A DNA stretch of 64,000 bases from Palaemon carinicauda (lineage: Eukaryota > Arthropoda > Malacostraca > Decapoda > Palaemonidae), in contig NC_090746.1 in assembly GCF_036898095.1 (NCBI RefSeq), positions 47,413,853-47,477,852 of the forward strand, in the 5' to 3' direction. Under the pieces are notes generated by a model. It was not told the origin of the DNA. It was given only the letters and a program-made list of their open reading frames with translations, and made no database searches. A program made the position numbers and the translations under genes. Shown here piece by piece: positions 53,331 through 64,000 of this stretch; the first letter of the stretch is position 1, and every line of letters starts with the position of its first letter.

Positions 53331-56300
53331 TTTATTTTTTTTCTTTCCTTTTTCCTGCTACTGCTGCTGCTTCAGCCACTTCTGCTCCTTCTCCTTCTCA
53401 TCTTGCTGCCACTGCTGCCTCTCTCTCTCTCTCTTTTTTTTTTTTTTTTTCCTGCTACTGCCGCTGCTTCAGCTACTTCTCCTCTTTCCCCCTCTCCTCT
53501 TGCTGCCACTGCTGCCTCTCTTTTTTTGGATTTTCTATTTTCAATTTATCTTTTTTTTTTTTTTTTTTTTCTGCTACTGCCGCTGCTTCAGCCACTTCTC
53601 CTCTTTCCCCCTCTCCTCTTGCTGCCACTGCTGCCTCTCTTTTTTTGGATTTTCTGTTTTCAATTTATTTTTTTTTTTTTTTATGCTGGTGCTGCTGCTT
53701 CAGCCACTTCTCCTCCTTCTCCTTCTCCTCTTGCTGCTACTGCTGTCCCTTTTTTTTTTATTTTTTTTTCTTTTTTTCTTTTTTTCTGCTACTGCCGCTG
53801 CTTCAACCACTTCTCCTCCTTCTCCTTCTCCTCTTGCTGCTACTGCTGCCACTTTTTTTTCTTTTTCTGCTACTGCCGCTGCTTCAGCCACTTTTCCTCT
53901 TTCCCCCTCTCCTCTTGCTGCTACTGCTGGCTCTCGTTTTTTGGATTTTCTGTTTTCAATTTTTTTTCTCTTTTTTTTTCGCTGGTGCTGCTGCTTCAGC
54001 CACTTCTCCTCCTTCTCCTTCTCCTCTTTCTGCTACTGTTGCCCTCATTTTTTTTCTGCTACTGCCGCTGCTTCAGCCACTTCTCCCTTTTCCCCCTCTC
54101 CTCTTGCTGCCACTGCTGCCTCTTTTTTTTTTTTTTTTTTTTTGCTGCTGCTGCTGTTTCAGCCACTTCTCCTTCTCCTTCTCCTCTTGTTGCCACTGCT
54201 GCCTCCCTTTTTTTTTCCCTTTTTTTCAATTTATATTTTTTTTTTATTTTTTTTTTATTTTATTTATTTTTTATGCTACTGCTGTTGCTTCAGCCACTTC
54301 TCCTTCTCCTTCTCCTCTTCCTGCCACTGCTGCCTCCCTTTTTTTCCTTTTTTTTAATTTTTTAATTTTATTTTTTTTTTCTGCTACTGCTGTTGCTTCA
54401 GCCACTTCTCCTCCTTCTCCTTCTCCTCTTGCTGCCACTGCTACCTCTCTCTTGTTTTTTTTTTTTCGCTGGTGCTGCTGCTTCAGCCGTTTCTCCTCCT
54501 TCTCCTTCTCCTCTTGCTGCCACTGCTGCCTCTCTCTCTCTCTCTTTTTTTTCTTTTTTTTTCCTGCTACTGACGCTGCTTCAGCTACTTCTCCTCTTTC
54601 CCCCTCTCCTCTTGCTGCCACTGCTGCCTCTCTTTTTTTGGATTTTCAGTTTTCCATTTTTTTTTTCGCTGGTACTGCTGCTTCAGTCACTTCTCCTCCT
54701 TCTCCTTCTCCTCTTGCTGCTACTGCTGCCCCCCTTTTTTTTTCTTTTTTTTTTTTCTTTCTATTTTTTCCTGCTACTGCCGCTGCTTCACCCACTTCTC
54801 ATCCTTCTCCTTCTCCTCTTGTTGCTACTGCTGCCCCTTTTTTTATTTTTATTTTTTTTTTCCTGCTACTGCTGCTGCTTCAGCTGTTTCTCCTCCTTCT
54901 CCTTCTCATCTTGCTGCCACTGCTGCCTCTCTCTCTCTCTCTTTTTTTTTTTTTCCTGCTACTGCCGCTGCTTCAGCTACTTCTCCTCTTTCCCCCTCTC
55001 CTCTTGCCGCCACTGCTGCCTCTCTTTTTTTGGATTTTCTATTTTCAATTTATCTTTCTTTTTTTTTTTTGCTGGTGCAGCTGCTTCAGCCACTTCTCCT
55101 CCTTCTCCTTCTCCTCTTGCTGCTACTGCTGCCTCTCTCTCTTTTTTTTTCTTTTTTTTTCCTGTTACTTTTATTTTTTTTCTGCTACTGCTGTTGCTTC
55201 AGCCACTTCTCCTCCTTCTCCTTCTCCTCTTGCTGCCACTGCTGCCTCTCTTTTTTTGGATTTTCTATTTTCAATTTATTTATTTTTTTTTTTTTTTTTT
55301 TTGCTGCTGCTGCTGCTTCAACCACTTTTCCTCCTTCTCCTCTTGCTGCTACTGCTGCCCCTTTTTTTATTTATTTATTTTTTCTTTTCTTTTCTTTTTT
55401 TTCTGCTACTGCTGCCACTGCTGCCTCTCTTCTTTTGGATTTTCTTTTTTCATTTTTTTTTTTTTGCTGGTGCTGCTGCTTCAGCCACTTCTCCTTCTCC
55501 TTCTCCTCTTGCTGCCACTGCTGCCTCTCTTTTTTTTGGATTTTCTGTTTTTAATATTTTTTCTTTTTTTTCGCTGGTGCTGCTGCTTCAGCGAACTTCT
55601 CCTCCTTCTCCTTCTTCTTTTGCTGCCACTGCTGTCCCTCTTTTTTTTTTTTTCCCCTGCTACTGCTGCTGCTTCAGCCACTTCTCCTCTTTCCCCCTCT
55701 CCTCTTGCTGCCACTGCTGCCTCTCTTTCTTTGGATTTTCTGTTTTCAATTTCTTTTTTCGCTGGTGCTGCAGCTTCAGCCACTTCTCCTCCTTCTCCTT
55801 CTCCTCTTGCTGCTACTGCTGCCCCCCTTTTTTTTTTTTTTTTTATCCTGCTACTGCCGCTGCATCATCCACTTCTCCTCTTTCCCCCTCTCCTCTCGCT
55901 GCCACTGCTGCCTCTCTTTTTTTGGATTTTCTTTTTTTCAATTTGTTTTTCTTTTTTTTTTCGCTGGTGCAGCTGCTTCAGCCACTTCTCCTCCTTCTCC
56001 TTCTCCTCTTGCTGCTACTGCTGCCCTTTTTTTTTCTGCTACTGCCACTGCTTCAGCCACTTCTCCTCTTTCCCCCTCTCCTCTTGCTGCCACTGCTGCC
56101 TCTCTTTTTTTGGATTTTCTGTTTTCAATTTTTTTTATCTTTTTTTTTTTCGCTGGTGCTGCTGCTTCAGCCACTTCTCCTCCTTCTCCTTCTCCTCTTG
56201 CTACTACTGCTGCCCCCTTTTTTTTTTTTCTGCTACTGCCGCTGCTTCAGCCACTTCTCCTCTTTCCTCCTCTCCTCTTGCTGCCACTGCTGCCTCTCTT

Positions 56301-59300
56301 TTTTTGGATTTTCTGTTTTCAATTTTTTTTCTCTTTTTTTTTTTCGCTGGTCCTACTGCTTCAACCACTTCTCCTCCTTCTCCTTCTCCTCTTTCTGCTA
56401 CTGCTGCCCCCCCTTTTTTTTCTGCTACTGCTGCTGCTTCAGCCACTTCTCCTCTTTCCCCTTCTCCTCTTGCTGCCACTGCTGCCTCTCTTTTTTTGGA
56501 TTTTCTGTTTTCAATTTTTTTTCTCTTTTTTTTTTCGCTGGTGCTGCTGCTTCAGCCACTTCTCCTCCTTCTCCTTCTCCTCTTGCTGCTACTGCTGCCC
56601 CCTTTTTTTTCCTGCTATTGCCGCTGCTTCAGCCACTTCTCTTTCCCCCTCTCCTCTTGCTGCCACTGCTGCCTCTCTTTTTTTGGATTCTCTGTTTTCC
56701 ATTTTCTTTTTTTTTCGCTGGTGCTGCTGCTTCAGCCACTTCTCCTCCTTCTCCTTCTCCTCTTGCTGCTACTTCTGCCCCCCTTTTTTTTTTCTTTTTT
56801 TCTTTTTTTTTTCTGCTACTGCCGCTGCTTCAGCCACTTCTCCTCTTTCCCCTTCTCCTCTTGCTGCCACTGCTGCCTGTCTTTTTTTGGATTTTCTATT
56901 TTCAATTTATCTTTCTTTTTTTTTTTTTTTGCTGGTGCTGCTGCTTCAGCCACTTCTCCTCATTCTCCTTCTCCTTTTGCTGCCACAGCAGCCTCTCTCT
57001 TTTTTTTTTAATTTATTTATTTATTTTTTTCTTTCTTTTTTCGCTGGTGCTACTGCTTCAGCCACTTCTCCTCCTTCTCCTTTTCCTCTTGCTGCTACTG
57101 CTGCCCTTTTTTTTTTTTTTTTTGCTACGGCCGCTGCTTCAGCTACTTCTCCTCTTTCCCCCACTCCTCTTGCTGCCACTGCTGCCTCTCTTTTTTTGGA
57201 TTTTCTGTTTTCAATTTTTTTTATCTTTTTTTTTTCGCTGGTGCTGCTGCTTCAGCCACTTCTCCTCCTTCTCCTTCTCCTCTTGCTACTACTGCTGCCC
57301 CTTTTTTTTTTCTGCTACTGCCGCTGCTTCAGCCACTTCTCCTCTTTCCCCCAATCCTCTTGCTGCCACTGCTGCCTCTCTTTTTTTTGGTTTTTCTGTT
57401 TTCAATTTTTTTTATCTTTTTTTTTTTCGCTGGTGCTGCTGCTTCAGCCACTTCTCCTCCTTCTCCTTCTCCTCTTGCTACTACTGCAGCCCCTTTTTTT
57501 TTTTTTTCTGCTACTGCCGCTGCTTCAGCCACTTCTCCTCTTTCCTCCTCTCCTCTTGCTGCCACTGCTGCCTCTCTTTTTTTGGATTTTCTGTTTTCAA
57601 TTTTTTTTTCTCTTTTTTTTTTTCGCTGGTCCTACTGCTTCAACCACTTCTCCTCCTTCTCCTTCTCCTCTTTCTGCTACTGCTGCCCCCCTTTTTTTTC
57701 TGCTACTGCTGCTGCTTCAGCCACTTCTCCTCTTTCCCCTTCTCCTCCTGCTGCCACTGCTGCCTCTCTTTTTTTGGATTTTCTGTTTTCAATTTTTTTT
57801 CTCTTTTTTTTTCGCTGGTGCTGCTGCTTCAGCCACTTCTCCTCCTTCTCCTTCTCCTCTTGCTGCTACTGCTGCCCCCTTTTTTTTATTGTTTTTTTTT
57901 TTTTTTTGTTTTTGCTATTGCCGCTACTTCAGCTACTTCTCCTCCTTCTCCTACTCCTCTTGCTGCCACTGCTGCCTCTCTCTCTTTTTTTTTTTTCCTG
58001 CTACTGCTGCTGCTTCAGCCACTTCTCCTCTCTCCCCTTCTCCTCTTGCTGCCACTGCTGCCTCTCTTTTCTTGGATTTTCTGTTTTCAATTTTTTTTCC
58101 TGCTACTGCTGCTGCTTCAGCCACTTCTCCTCCTTCTCCTTCTCCTCTTGCTGCTACTGCTGCCCCCTTTTTTTTCTGCTATTGCCGCTGCTTCAGCCAC
58201 TTCTCCTCTTTCCCCCTCTCCTCTTGCTGCCACTGTTGCCTCTTTTTTTTTGGATTTTCTGTTTTCATTTTTTTTTTTTTCGCTGGTGCTGCTGCTCCAG
58301 CCACTTCTCCTCCTTCTCCTTCTCCTCTTGCTGCTACTGCTGTCCCTTTTTTTTCTTTTTTTTTCTTTTTTTTCTTTTTTTTTTGCTACTGCCGCTGCTT
58401 CAGCCACATCTCCTTCTTCTCCTTCTACTCTTGCTGCTACTGCTGCCCCCTTTTTTTTTTTCCTGCTACTGCTGCTGCTTCAGCCACTTCTCCTCTTTCC
58501 CCCTCTCCTCTTATTACCACTGCTGCCTCTCTATTTTTGGATTTTCTGTTTTCAATTTTTTTTTCTTTTATTTTTTTCGCTGGTGGTGCTGCTTCAGCCA
58601 CTTCTCCTCCTTCTACTTCCCCTCTTGCTGCTACTGCTGCCCATTTTTTTTTCTTTTTTTTCTTTTCTTTTTTTCTGCTACTGCCGCTGCTTCAGCCACT
58701 TCTCCTCTTTCCCCCTCTCCTCTTGCTGCCACTGCTGCCTCTTTTTTTTGGATTTTCTATTTTCAATTTATTTATTTTTTTTTTCCTGCTACTGCCGCTG
58801 CTTCAGCCACTTCTCTTTCCCCCTCTCCTCTTGCTGCCACTGCTGCCTCTCTTTTTTTCTGGATTTTCTTTTTTCAATTTGTTTTCTTTTTTTTCGCTGG
58901 TGCTGCTGCTTCAGCCACTTCTCCTCCTTCTCTTGCTGCTACTGCTGCCCCTTTTTTTCTATTTTTTTTCCTGCTACTGCCGCTGCTTCAGCCACTTCTC
59001 CTCTTTCCCCTTTTCCTCTTGCTGCCACTGCTGCCTCTCTTTTTTGGATTTTTTGTTTTCAATTTTTTTTTTTTTCGCTGGTGCTGCTGATTCAGCCACT
59101 TCTCCTCCTTCTCCTTCTCCTCTTGCTGCTACTGCTGCCCCCCGCCTTTTTTTTTTTTTTTTCCTGCTACTGCTGCTGCTTCAGCCACTTCTCCTCTTCC
59201 CCCCTCTCCTCTTGCTGCCACTGCTGCCTCTCTTTTTTTGGATTTTCTGTTTTCAATTTTATTTTTCGCTGGTGCTGCTGCTTCAGCCACTTCTCCTCCT

Positions 59301-61640
59301 TCTCTTGCTGCTACTGCTGCCCCCTTTTTTTTTTTTTTTTTTTCATGGTACTGGTGCTGCTTCAGCCACATCTCCTCTTTCCCCCTCTCCTCTTGCTGCC
59401 ATTGCTGCCTCTCTTTTTTTGGATTTTCTGTTTTCAATTTTTTCTTCTATTTTTTTTTTTCGCTGGTGCTGCTGCTTCAGCCACTTCTCCTCCTTCTCCT
59501 TCTCTTGCTACTACTGCTGCCCCTATTTTTTTTTTCTTTTCTTTTTTTTTCTTTTTTTTTTCCTGCTACTGCCGCTGCTTCATCCACATCTCCTCTTTCC
59601 CCCTCTCCTCTTGCTGCCACTGCTGCCTCTCTTTTTTTGGATTTTCTGATTTCATTTTTTTTTTTTTTTCGCTGGTGCTGCTGCTTCAGCCACTTCTCCT
59701 CTTTCTCCTTCTCCTCTTGCTGCTACTGCTGCCCCCTTTTTTTTTTTTTTCATTTTTTTTCCTGCTACTGCCGCTGCTTCATCCACTTCTCCTTCTTCCC
59801 CCTCCCCTCTTGCTGCCACTGCTGCCTCTCTTTTTTTGGATTTTCTATTTTCAATTCTTTTTTCTTTTTTTTTTCGCTGGTGCTGCTGCTTCAGCCACTT
59901 CTCCTCCTTCTCCTTCTCCTCTTGCTGCTAATGCTTCCCCCTTTTTTTTTTTCTATTTTTATTTTCCTTTTTTTTTTCCTGCTACTGCCGCTGCCTCATC
60001 CACTTCTCCTCTTTCCCCCTCTCCTCTTGCTGCCACTGCTGCCTCTCTTTTTTTGTATTTTCTATTTTCAATTCTTTTTTCTTTTTTTTTTCGCTGGTGC
60101 TGCTGCTTCAGCCACTTCTCTTCCTTCTTCTTCTCCTCTTGCTGCTACTGCTGCCCCCCTTTTTTATTTTTCTTTTTTTTTTCCTTTTTTTTTCCTGCTA
60201 CTGCCGCTGCCTCATCCACTTCTCCTCTTTCCCCCTCTCCTCTTGCTGCCACTGCTGCCTCTCTTTTTTTGGATTTTCTATTTTCAATTTTTTTTTCTTT
60301 TTTTTTTTTTTTTTTTCGCTGGTGCTGCTGCTTCAGCCACTTCTCGGAGCTCCTTCTCCTTCTCCTCTTGCTGCTACTGCTGCCCCATTTTTTTTTTCTG
60401 CTACTGCCGCTGCTTCAGCCACTTCTCCTCTTTCCCCCTCTCCTCTTGCTGCCACTGCTGCCTCTCTTTTTTTGGATTTTCTGTTTCCAATCTTTTTTTT
60501 TTTCGCTGGTGCTGCTTGTTCAGCCTTTTCTCCTCCTTCTCCTTCTCCTCTTGCTGCTACTGCTGCCCCCTTTTTTTTTTCTTTTTTTTTCTGCTACTGC
60601 CGCTGCTTCAGCCACTTCTCCTCTTTCCCCCTCTCCTCTTGCTGCCACAGCTGCCTCTCTTTTTTTTGGATTTTCTGTTTTCATTTTTTTTTTTTTTTCG
60701 CTGGTGCTGCTGCTTCAGCCACTTCTCCTTCTTCTCTTGCTGCTACTGCTGCCCCCTTTTTTTCTGCTACTGCCGCTGCTTCATCCACTTCTCCTCTTTC
60801 CCCCTCTCCTCTTGCTACCACTGCTGCCTCTCTTTTTTTGGATTTTCTGTTTTCAATTTTTTTTTCTTTTTTTTCGCTGGTGCTGCTGCTTCAGCCACTT
60901 CTCCTCCTTCTCTTGCTGCTACTGCTGCCCCCCCCCCCTTTTTTTCTGCTATTGCCGCTGCTTCAGCCACTTCTCCTCTTTCCCCCTCTCCTCTTGCTGC
61001 CACTGCTGCCTCTCTTTTTTTGGATTTTCTGTTTTCAATTTATTTTTATTTTTTTTTTTCGCTGGTGCTGCTGCTTCAGCCACTTCTCCTCCTTCTCTTG
61101 CTGTTACTGCTGCCCCCCCCCCTTTTTTCTGCTATTGCCGCTGCTTCAGCCACTTCTCCTCTTTCCCCCTCTCCTCTTGCTGCCACTGCTGCCTCTCTTT
61201 TTTTTGTATTTTCTGTTTTCAATTTTTTTTTCTTTTTTTTTTTTCGTTGGTGCTGCTGCTTCAGCCACTTTTCCTCCTGCTCTTGCTGCTGGTGCTGCCT
61301 CTTTTTTTTTGGGATACTTTTGTTTGTAGTTTTTTTTTATTTTCTATTTTTTTTTTTTTTTTTTTTTTTTGTTGCTGGTGTTTCAGCCACTTCTCCTCCA
61401 TCTTCCCTCCTCTTGCTGCTGCTGCTGCCTATTTTTTTTTTTATTTTTTTTTGCTGTTTTTTTTCTATTTTGCAGTATTTATAATTTTTGGGGGGTTTTG
61501 TAGTTGTTATATTTTTTTGGATTTCATAATTTATTTTTTTTTCAATATTTTTTTCTGCTGCTGCTGCTGCTGCAGCTGCTTTTCCTCTTCCTGCTTCTCC
61601 TTCTCTTGTAGCTGCCGTTTTTTTATTTTATTGTTTTCAT

Positions 61641-62540
61641 ATTTTCTTAAAATTTTATAGTTTTTATATTTTGGGGGGATTTTGTAGCTTTTTATATTTT
61701 AGGGAATTTTATGTTTTTTGCTGTTCACCTCCACCTTCTCCTCAAAGATTTAAGCTTTTTCCCCAGCCTGATTTCTTTGGTCCCCCTACAAAGACCTGAC
61801 CGCATACTAGAAGAACCTTGCCTCCTCCCCTCTGCAGAGCCAGTCTTCTAGGTTATTCCCCCAGAACCACCCGAAGGTTAGTATCCGAAAGAATAGATCT
61901 AGATATCTGACCATTTGTTCACATGACGAAGCCCCTGTACGACCCCACCAGGGAACATAGCATACCAGGAAAAGACAAGGTTTTCCCTCTGCAGAGCAAG
62001 TCCTCATAGGTATTCCACGTCCATCAAGCCCGGTAGTGGAGCCAAGCATCCCTTAAGCACTTGCTGGATATTTTCTCCGAAAAAAATAGTCCTTTTCTCT
62101 CCATCTATCTTAGTCCACCAACTTGATCCCTCCAGCTTAGTCCATCCATTACCAGATGAGGTAGAGCTTGTACCATCTGCATCAAAGGATACTTCCTCCT
62201 CTTAAAAAAAAGTTACGCTATCTCTCTTCTTTTCCAAAGTCCATCAACTTTATCCTTCCAGTGGATCTTACATAAGAAAAATTATGTACTTACAAATGTA
62301 AACTAAAACTATTACTTTCCTCAAAACCCCATTGAAACTTATTCTAAGAATATAATCCACTATATTTTTTTGTATTTTTTCATTTTTTTGTAATGATTTT
62401 TTAGATTTTTTTGTTTTTTCTGTGGTTGTTTTTATATAGTTTTATTCATTTTTTTGGGCTTTTATAGTTTTATATTTTTGGGGGGTTTTTACTTTATATT
62501 TTTTCTATTTTTTTTTTTTATCATTCAGGAAGGACTTTTC
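61641..62540. other. Low-complexity intergenic sequence with degenerate repeats
   Basis: No gene seen. A T-rich word with a G-run (of the type TTTATATTTTGGGGGGATTTTGTAG) occurs near 61487, 61665 and 62470, so both edges of this stretch share an old low-complexity repeat. Between them is ordinary-looking sequence with one degenerate ~157 bp direct repeat. Confidence 0.6.
61828..62016. repeat. Diverged direct repeat, period about 157 bp
   Basis: CCCTCTGCAGAGCCAGTCTT at 61828 and CCCTCTGCAGAGCAAGTCCT at 61985 begin matching segments that continue through AGGTTATTCC versus AGGTATTCC. Only this core is clear. Confidence 0.55.
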
Positions 62541-62542
62541 AT

Positions 62543-62814
62543 TTACATATTCCTGAACAATTCTTCAAACATATCAAACAAATTCCCAAACGATCTTCCA
62601 TGATTCCACTGGTGAGATTGTCCCCCTGTTGGTGCATAATAGTAGTAGTACTGACGTTGGTCCCCTCTTGGTTCGAAGTGGAAGTTCTGCTGACGTTGGT
62701 CTCCTCTTGGTTCGAAATGGAAGTTCTGCTGACGTTGGTCCCACTGTCCTGGCTGTTGTCTTGGGCGTTGTCGTAGAAGCTCTGCATCGTATGTCCTTCT
62801 GCTTTGATCATCCG
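62543..62814 (-). CDS. C-terminal end of a probable J-domain (Hsp40/DnaJ-like) protein, partial
   Basis: Open minus-strand frame running from the assembly gap to a TAA at 62543-62545, about 90 residues. It begins with SRRTYDAEL after two acidic residues, which resembles the end of a J domain (the ...sRR.YD... of helix IV). Then comes a Gln/Arg-rich region with a 13-residue tandem repeat GDQRQQNFHFEPR (two copies and the start of a third), a run of five Tyr, and an aromatic/acidic tail FGNLFDMFEELF like those in some DnaJ proteins. J proteins stimulate Hsp70 ATPase. The HPD motif, if present, would lie in the gap. Overlapping frames are open too, so the frame choice rests on the J-domain resemblance. 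Confidence 0.5.
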
Positions 62815-63314
62815 NNNNNNNNNNNNNNNNNNNNNNNNNNNNNNNNNNNNNNNNNNNNNNNNNNNNNNNNNNNNNNNNNNNNNNNNNNNNNNNNNNNNNN
62901 NNNNNNNNNNNNNNNNNNNNNNNNNNNNNNNNNNNNNNNNNNNNNNNNNNNNNNNNNNNNNNNNNNNNNNNNNNNNNNNNNNNNNNNNNNNNNNNNNNNN
63001 NNNNNNNNNNNNNNNNNNNNNNNNNNNNNNNNNNNNNNNNNNNNNNNNNNNNNNNNNNNNNNNNNNNNNNNNNNNNNNNNNNNNNNNNNNNNNNNNNNNN
63101 NNNNNNNNNNNNNNNNNNNNNNNNNNNNNNNNNNNNNNNNNNNNNNNNNNNNNNNNNNNNNNNNNNNNNNNNNNNNNNNNNNNNNNNNNNNNNNNNNNNN
63201 NNNNNNNNNNNNNNNNNNNNNNNNNNNNNNNNNNNNNNNNNNNNNNNNNNNNNNNNNNNNNNNNNNNNNNNNNNNNNNNNNNNNNNNNNNNNNNNNNNNN
63301 NNNNNNNNNNNNNN
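62815..63314. other. Assembly gap (500 N)
   Basis: Exactly 500 N, which suggests a placeholder of unknown true size. ORFs drawn across it are meaningless. Confidence 0.99.
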
Positions 63315-63554
63315 AATATCTGGGATATGTATCTGATTGGATTGACGCCCCCTATTTCCACCAAGCTCCCTTCCAATGCAAATGCTTCTTGCCCTCATTG
63401 TTCATGGAAACTGTTAAAACTTGTAATGATGACCGATGCTGTGGAAGCTGTAAGGCATCATCCAGCATTAAACGACATTGACTGAAAGTACTATGATGAA
63501 ACTTTCTAAATATCCTACGATTAACATCAAATAAACGGTCATGTCGTAGATAAC

Positions 63555-63585
<31 letters not shown>

Positions 63586-63690
63586 AAAGCTAGAGCATCT
63601 AATGAATGTTGCAAAATTTAAAACTTGATATGAGGATTCCTTTGGATACAAAACCTGTGAAATCCTTGACCTTTCCATTCAGATGGTTAT
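63315..63690. other. Sequence right of the gap, possible upstream exon or intron of the J-domain gene
   Basis: Ordinary-complexity sequence. On the minus strand one frame is open from about 63678 to 63352, but it runs through a poly-T/poly-G tract (63556-63588 on + is C9 then A19), so most of it is unlikely to be coding. I cannot identify an exon with confidence. Confidence 0.4.
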
Positions 63691-63968
63691 CTTTTGCTTG
63701 AGGGTACACTCGGCCACACTATATCTTATTTCCCTTCCTATTGTTTTTTTTTTCTTTCATATTTTATATATGAAAGATCTAATTTAATGTCACTATTCTC
63801 AAGATAGTTTTATTCGATTATTCATTGCTTCTTTGTAGTTTATTTCCTTGTTTGCTTTCCTCACTGTGCTATTTTTCTGTTGGAGCCTTTGGACTTGTAG
63901 CACCTTGATTTTCAAACTAGGGTTGTTACTCAGCTGGTAATAATAATAATAATGATAATGATAATAAC

Positions 63969-64000
<32 letters not shown>
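63691..64000 (+). repeat. Dispersed decapod-type repeat ending in a TAA microsatellite
   Basis: Contains TTGAGGGTACACTCGGCCACACTATATCTTATTTCCC, TATATATGAAAGATCTAATTTAATG, CCTCACTGTGCTATTTTTCTGTTGGAGCC and AACTAGGGTTGTTACTCAGC in order, then (TAA)n with TGA variants from about 63939 to the end of the window. I recall a very common decapod interspersed repeat with the same words and the same tail; this is memory, not a search. The microsatellite tail is typical of a LINE or SINE 3' end. Confidence 0.6.

Larger units (their letters stand above)
46082..61640. repeat. T/C-rich satellite array, block F (about 15.5 kb)
   Basis: The longest block. The same two monomer types recur throughout, with local sub-arrays: a 1.54 kb higher-order repeat (about 47.5-52.1 kb), a ~196 bp AT-containing sub-array (52.7-53.3 kb), and CTCTCTCT plus CCTGTTACTTTTATTTTTTTTCTGC-type variants (for example 46570-46610 and 55135-55185). 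Beyond about 61250 monomers decay, with G-containing variants and a GCTGCTGCTGCTGCTGCAGCTGC run near 61556-61580. ORFs of up to 2,778 codons on the + strand and Ala/Glu/Lys-rich ORFs on the minus strand are compositional. Confidence 0.95.

Noticed and set aside
53324..61660. A 2,778-codon + strand ORF (and others of 2,009, 1,974, 1,314 and 1,173 codons) rich in Leu, Phe, Ser and Pro
   Set aside because: The satellite + strand is pyrimidine-rich, so TAA, TAG and TGA are rare in every frame. Open frames overlap in all three phases and reading phase shifts between monomers; no start, domain or codon signal.
61807..62049. 80-codon minus-strand ORF with CSAEGKP-type segment
   Set aside because: It spans the diverged 157 bp repeat and has no domain; likely repeat DNA.
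62629..63336. ORFs crossing the run of N
   Set aside because: They exist only because N codons are read as X; the gap size is arbitrary.

Overview
The window looks like repeat-dominated nuclear DNA of a eukaryote, most likely a decapod crustacean. Nearly everything in it is mobile-element or satellite sequence. The decapod call rests on the final ~300 bases (63691-64000), a dispersed repeat with a TAA-microsatellite tail that resembles one I recall from shrimp and crayfish genomes, and on the crustacean-type repeat content. Both are recognition from memory, not a search. There is no operon, rRNA, tRNA or CRISPR array.

Layout. 1-1137: single-copy flank rich in GCCGGC, with a 4 x 19 bp minisatellite. 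1138-4314: 'unit A', a (CT)n tract, two diverged ~435 bp leader repeats, and a gag-like ORF (possibly DIRS-type) cut by one in-frame TAG. 4315-9073: T/C-rich satellite. 9074-16522: minus-strand Ty3/Gypsy-like LTR retrotransposon copy 1, which has lost its 5' LTR and is fused to the interior of another unit. 16523-18350: 5'-truncated unit B with satellite. 18351-22564: complete 4,214 bp unit C. 22565-30822: unit D with a long satellite. 30823-39930: retrotransposon copy 2, complete except for most of its 3' LTR, bounded by a CCGC target-site duplication in the satellite. 39931-43187: satellite. 43188-46081: 5'-truncated LINE, itself split by a 1,071 bp TIR DNA transposon. 46082-61640: about 15.5 kb more satellite, including a ~1.54 kb higher-order repeat. 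61641-64000: low-complexity DNA, the C-terminal end of a probable J-domain (Hsp40) gene, a 500 bp assembly gap and the dispersed repeat.

How it fits together. The satellite is the landing pad: the LTR element (TSD CCGC), the LINE (possible TSD CTACT) and the unit junctions all lie in it. The LTR element inserted first. A segment carrying unit, satellite and element was then duplicated, because the two 3' LTR remnants differ far less from each other than the LTRs of copy 2 do.

Most interesting object. The LTR retrotransposon has a gag with five CCHC knuckles, a correctly phased G GGA AAC slippery heptamer at the gag/pol overlap, and a pol with two complete-looking retropepsin-like domains: one before the RT, as usual, and one in a ~420-residue region between RNase H and integrase. 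Both copies carry the same two nonsense codons (TAG in gag, TGA in the integrase zinc finger), so neither looks autonomous. The very long ORFs in the satellite (up to 2,778 codons) come from stop-free pyrimidine composition and are not annotated as genes.
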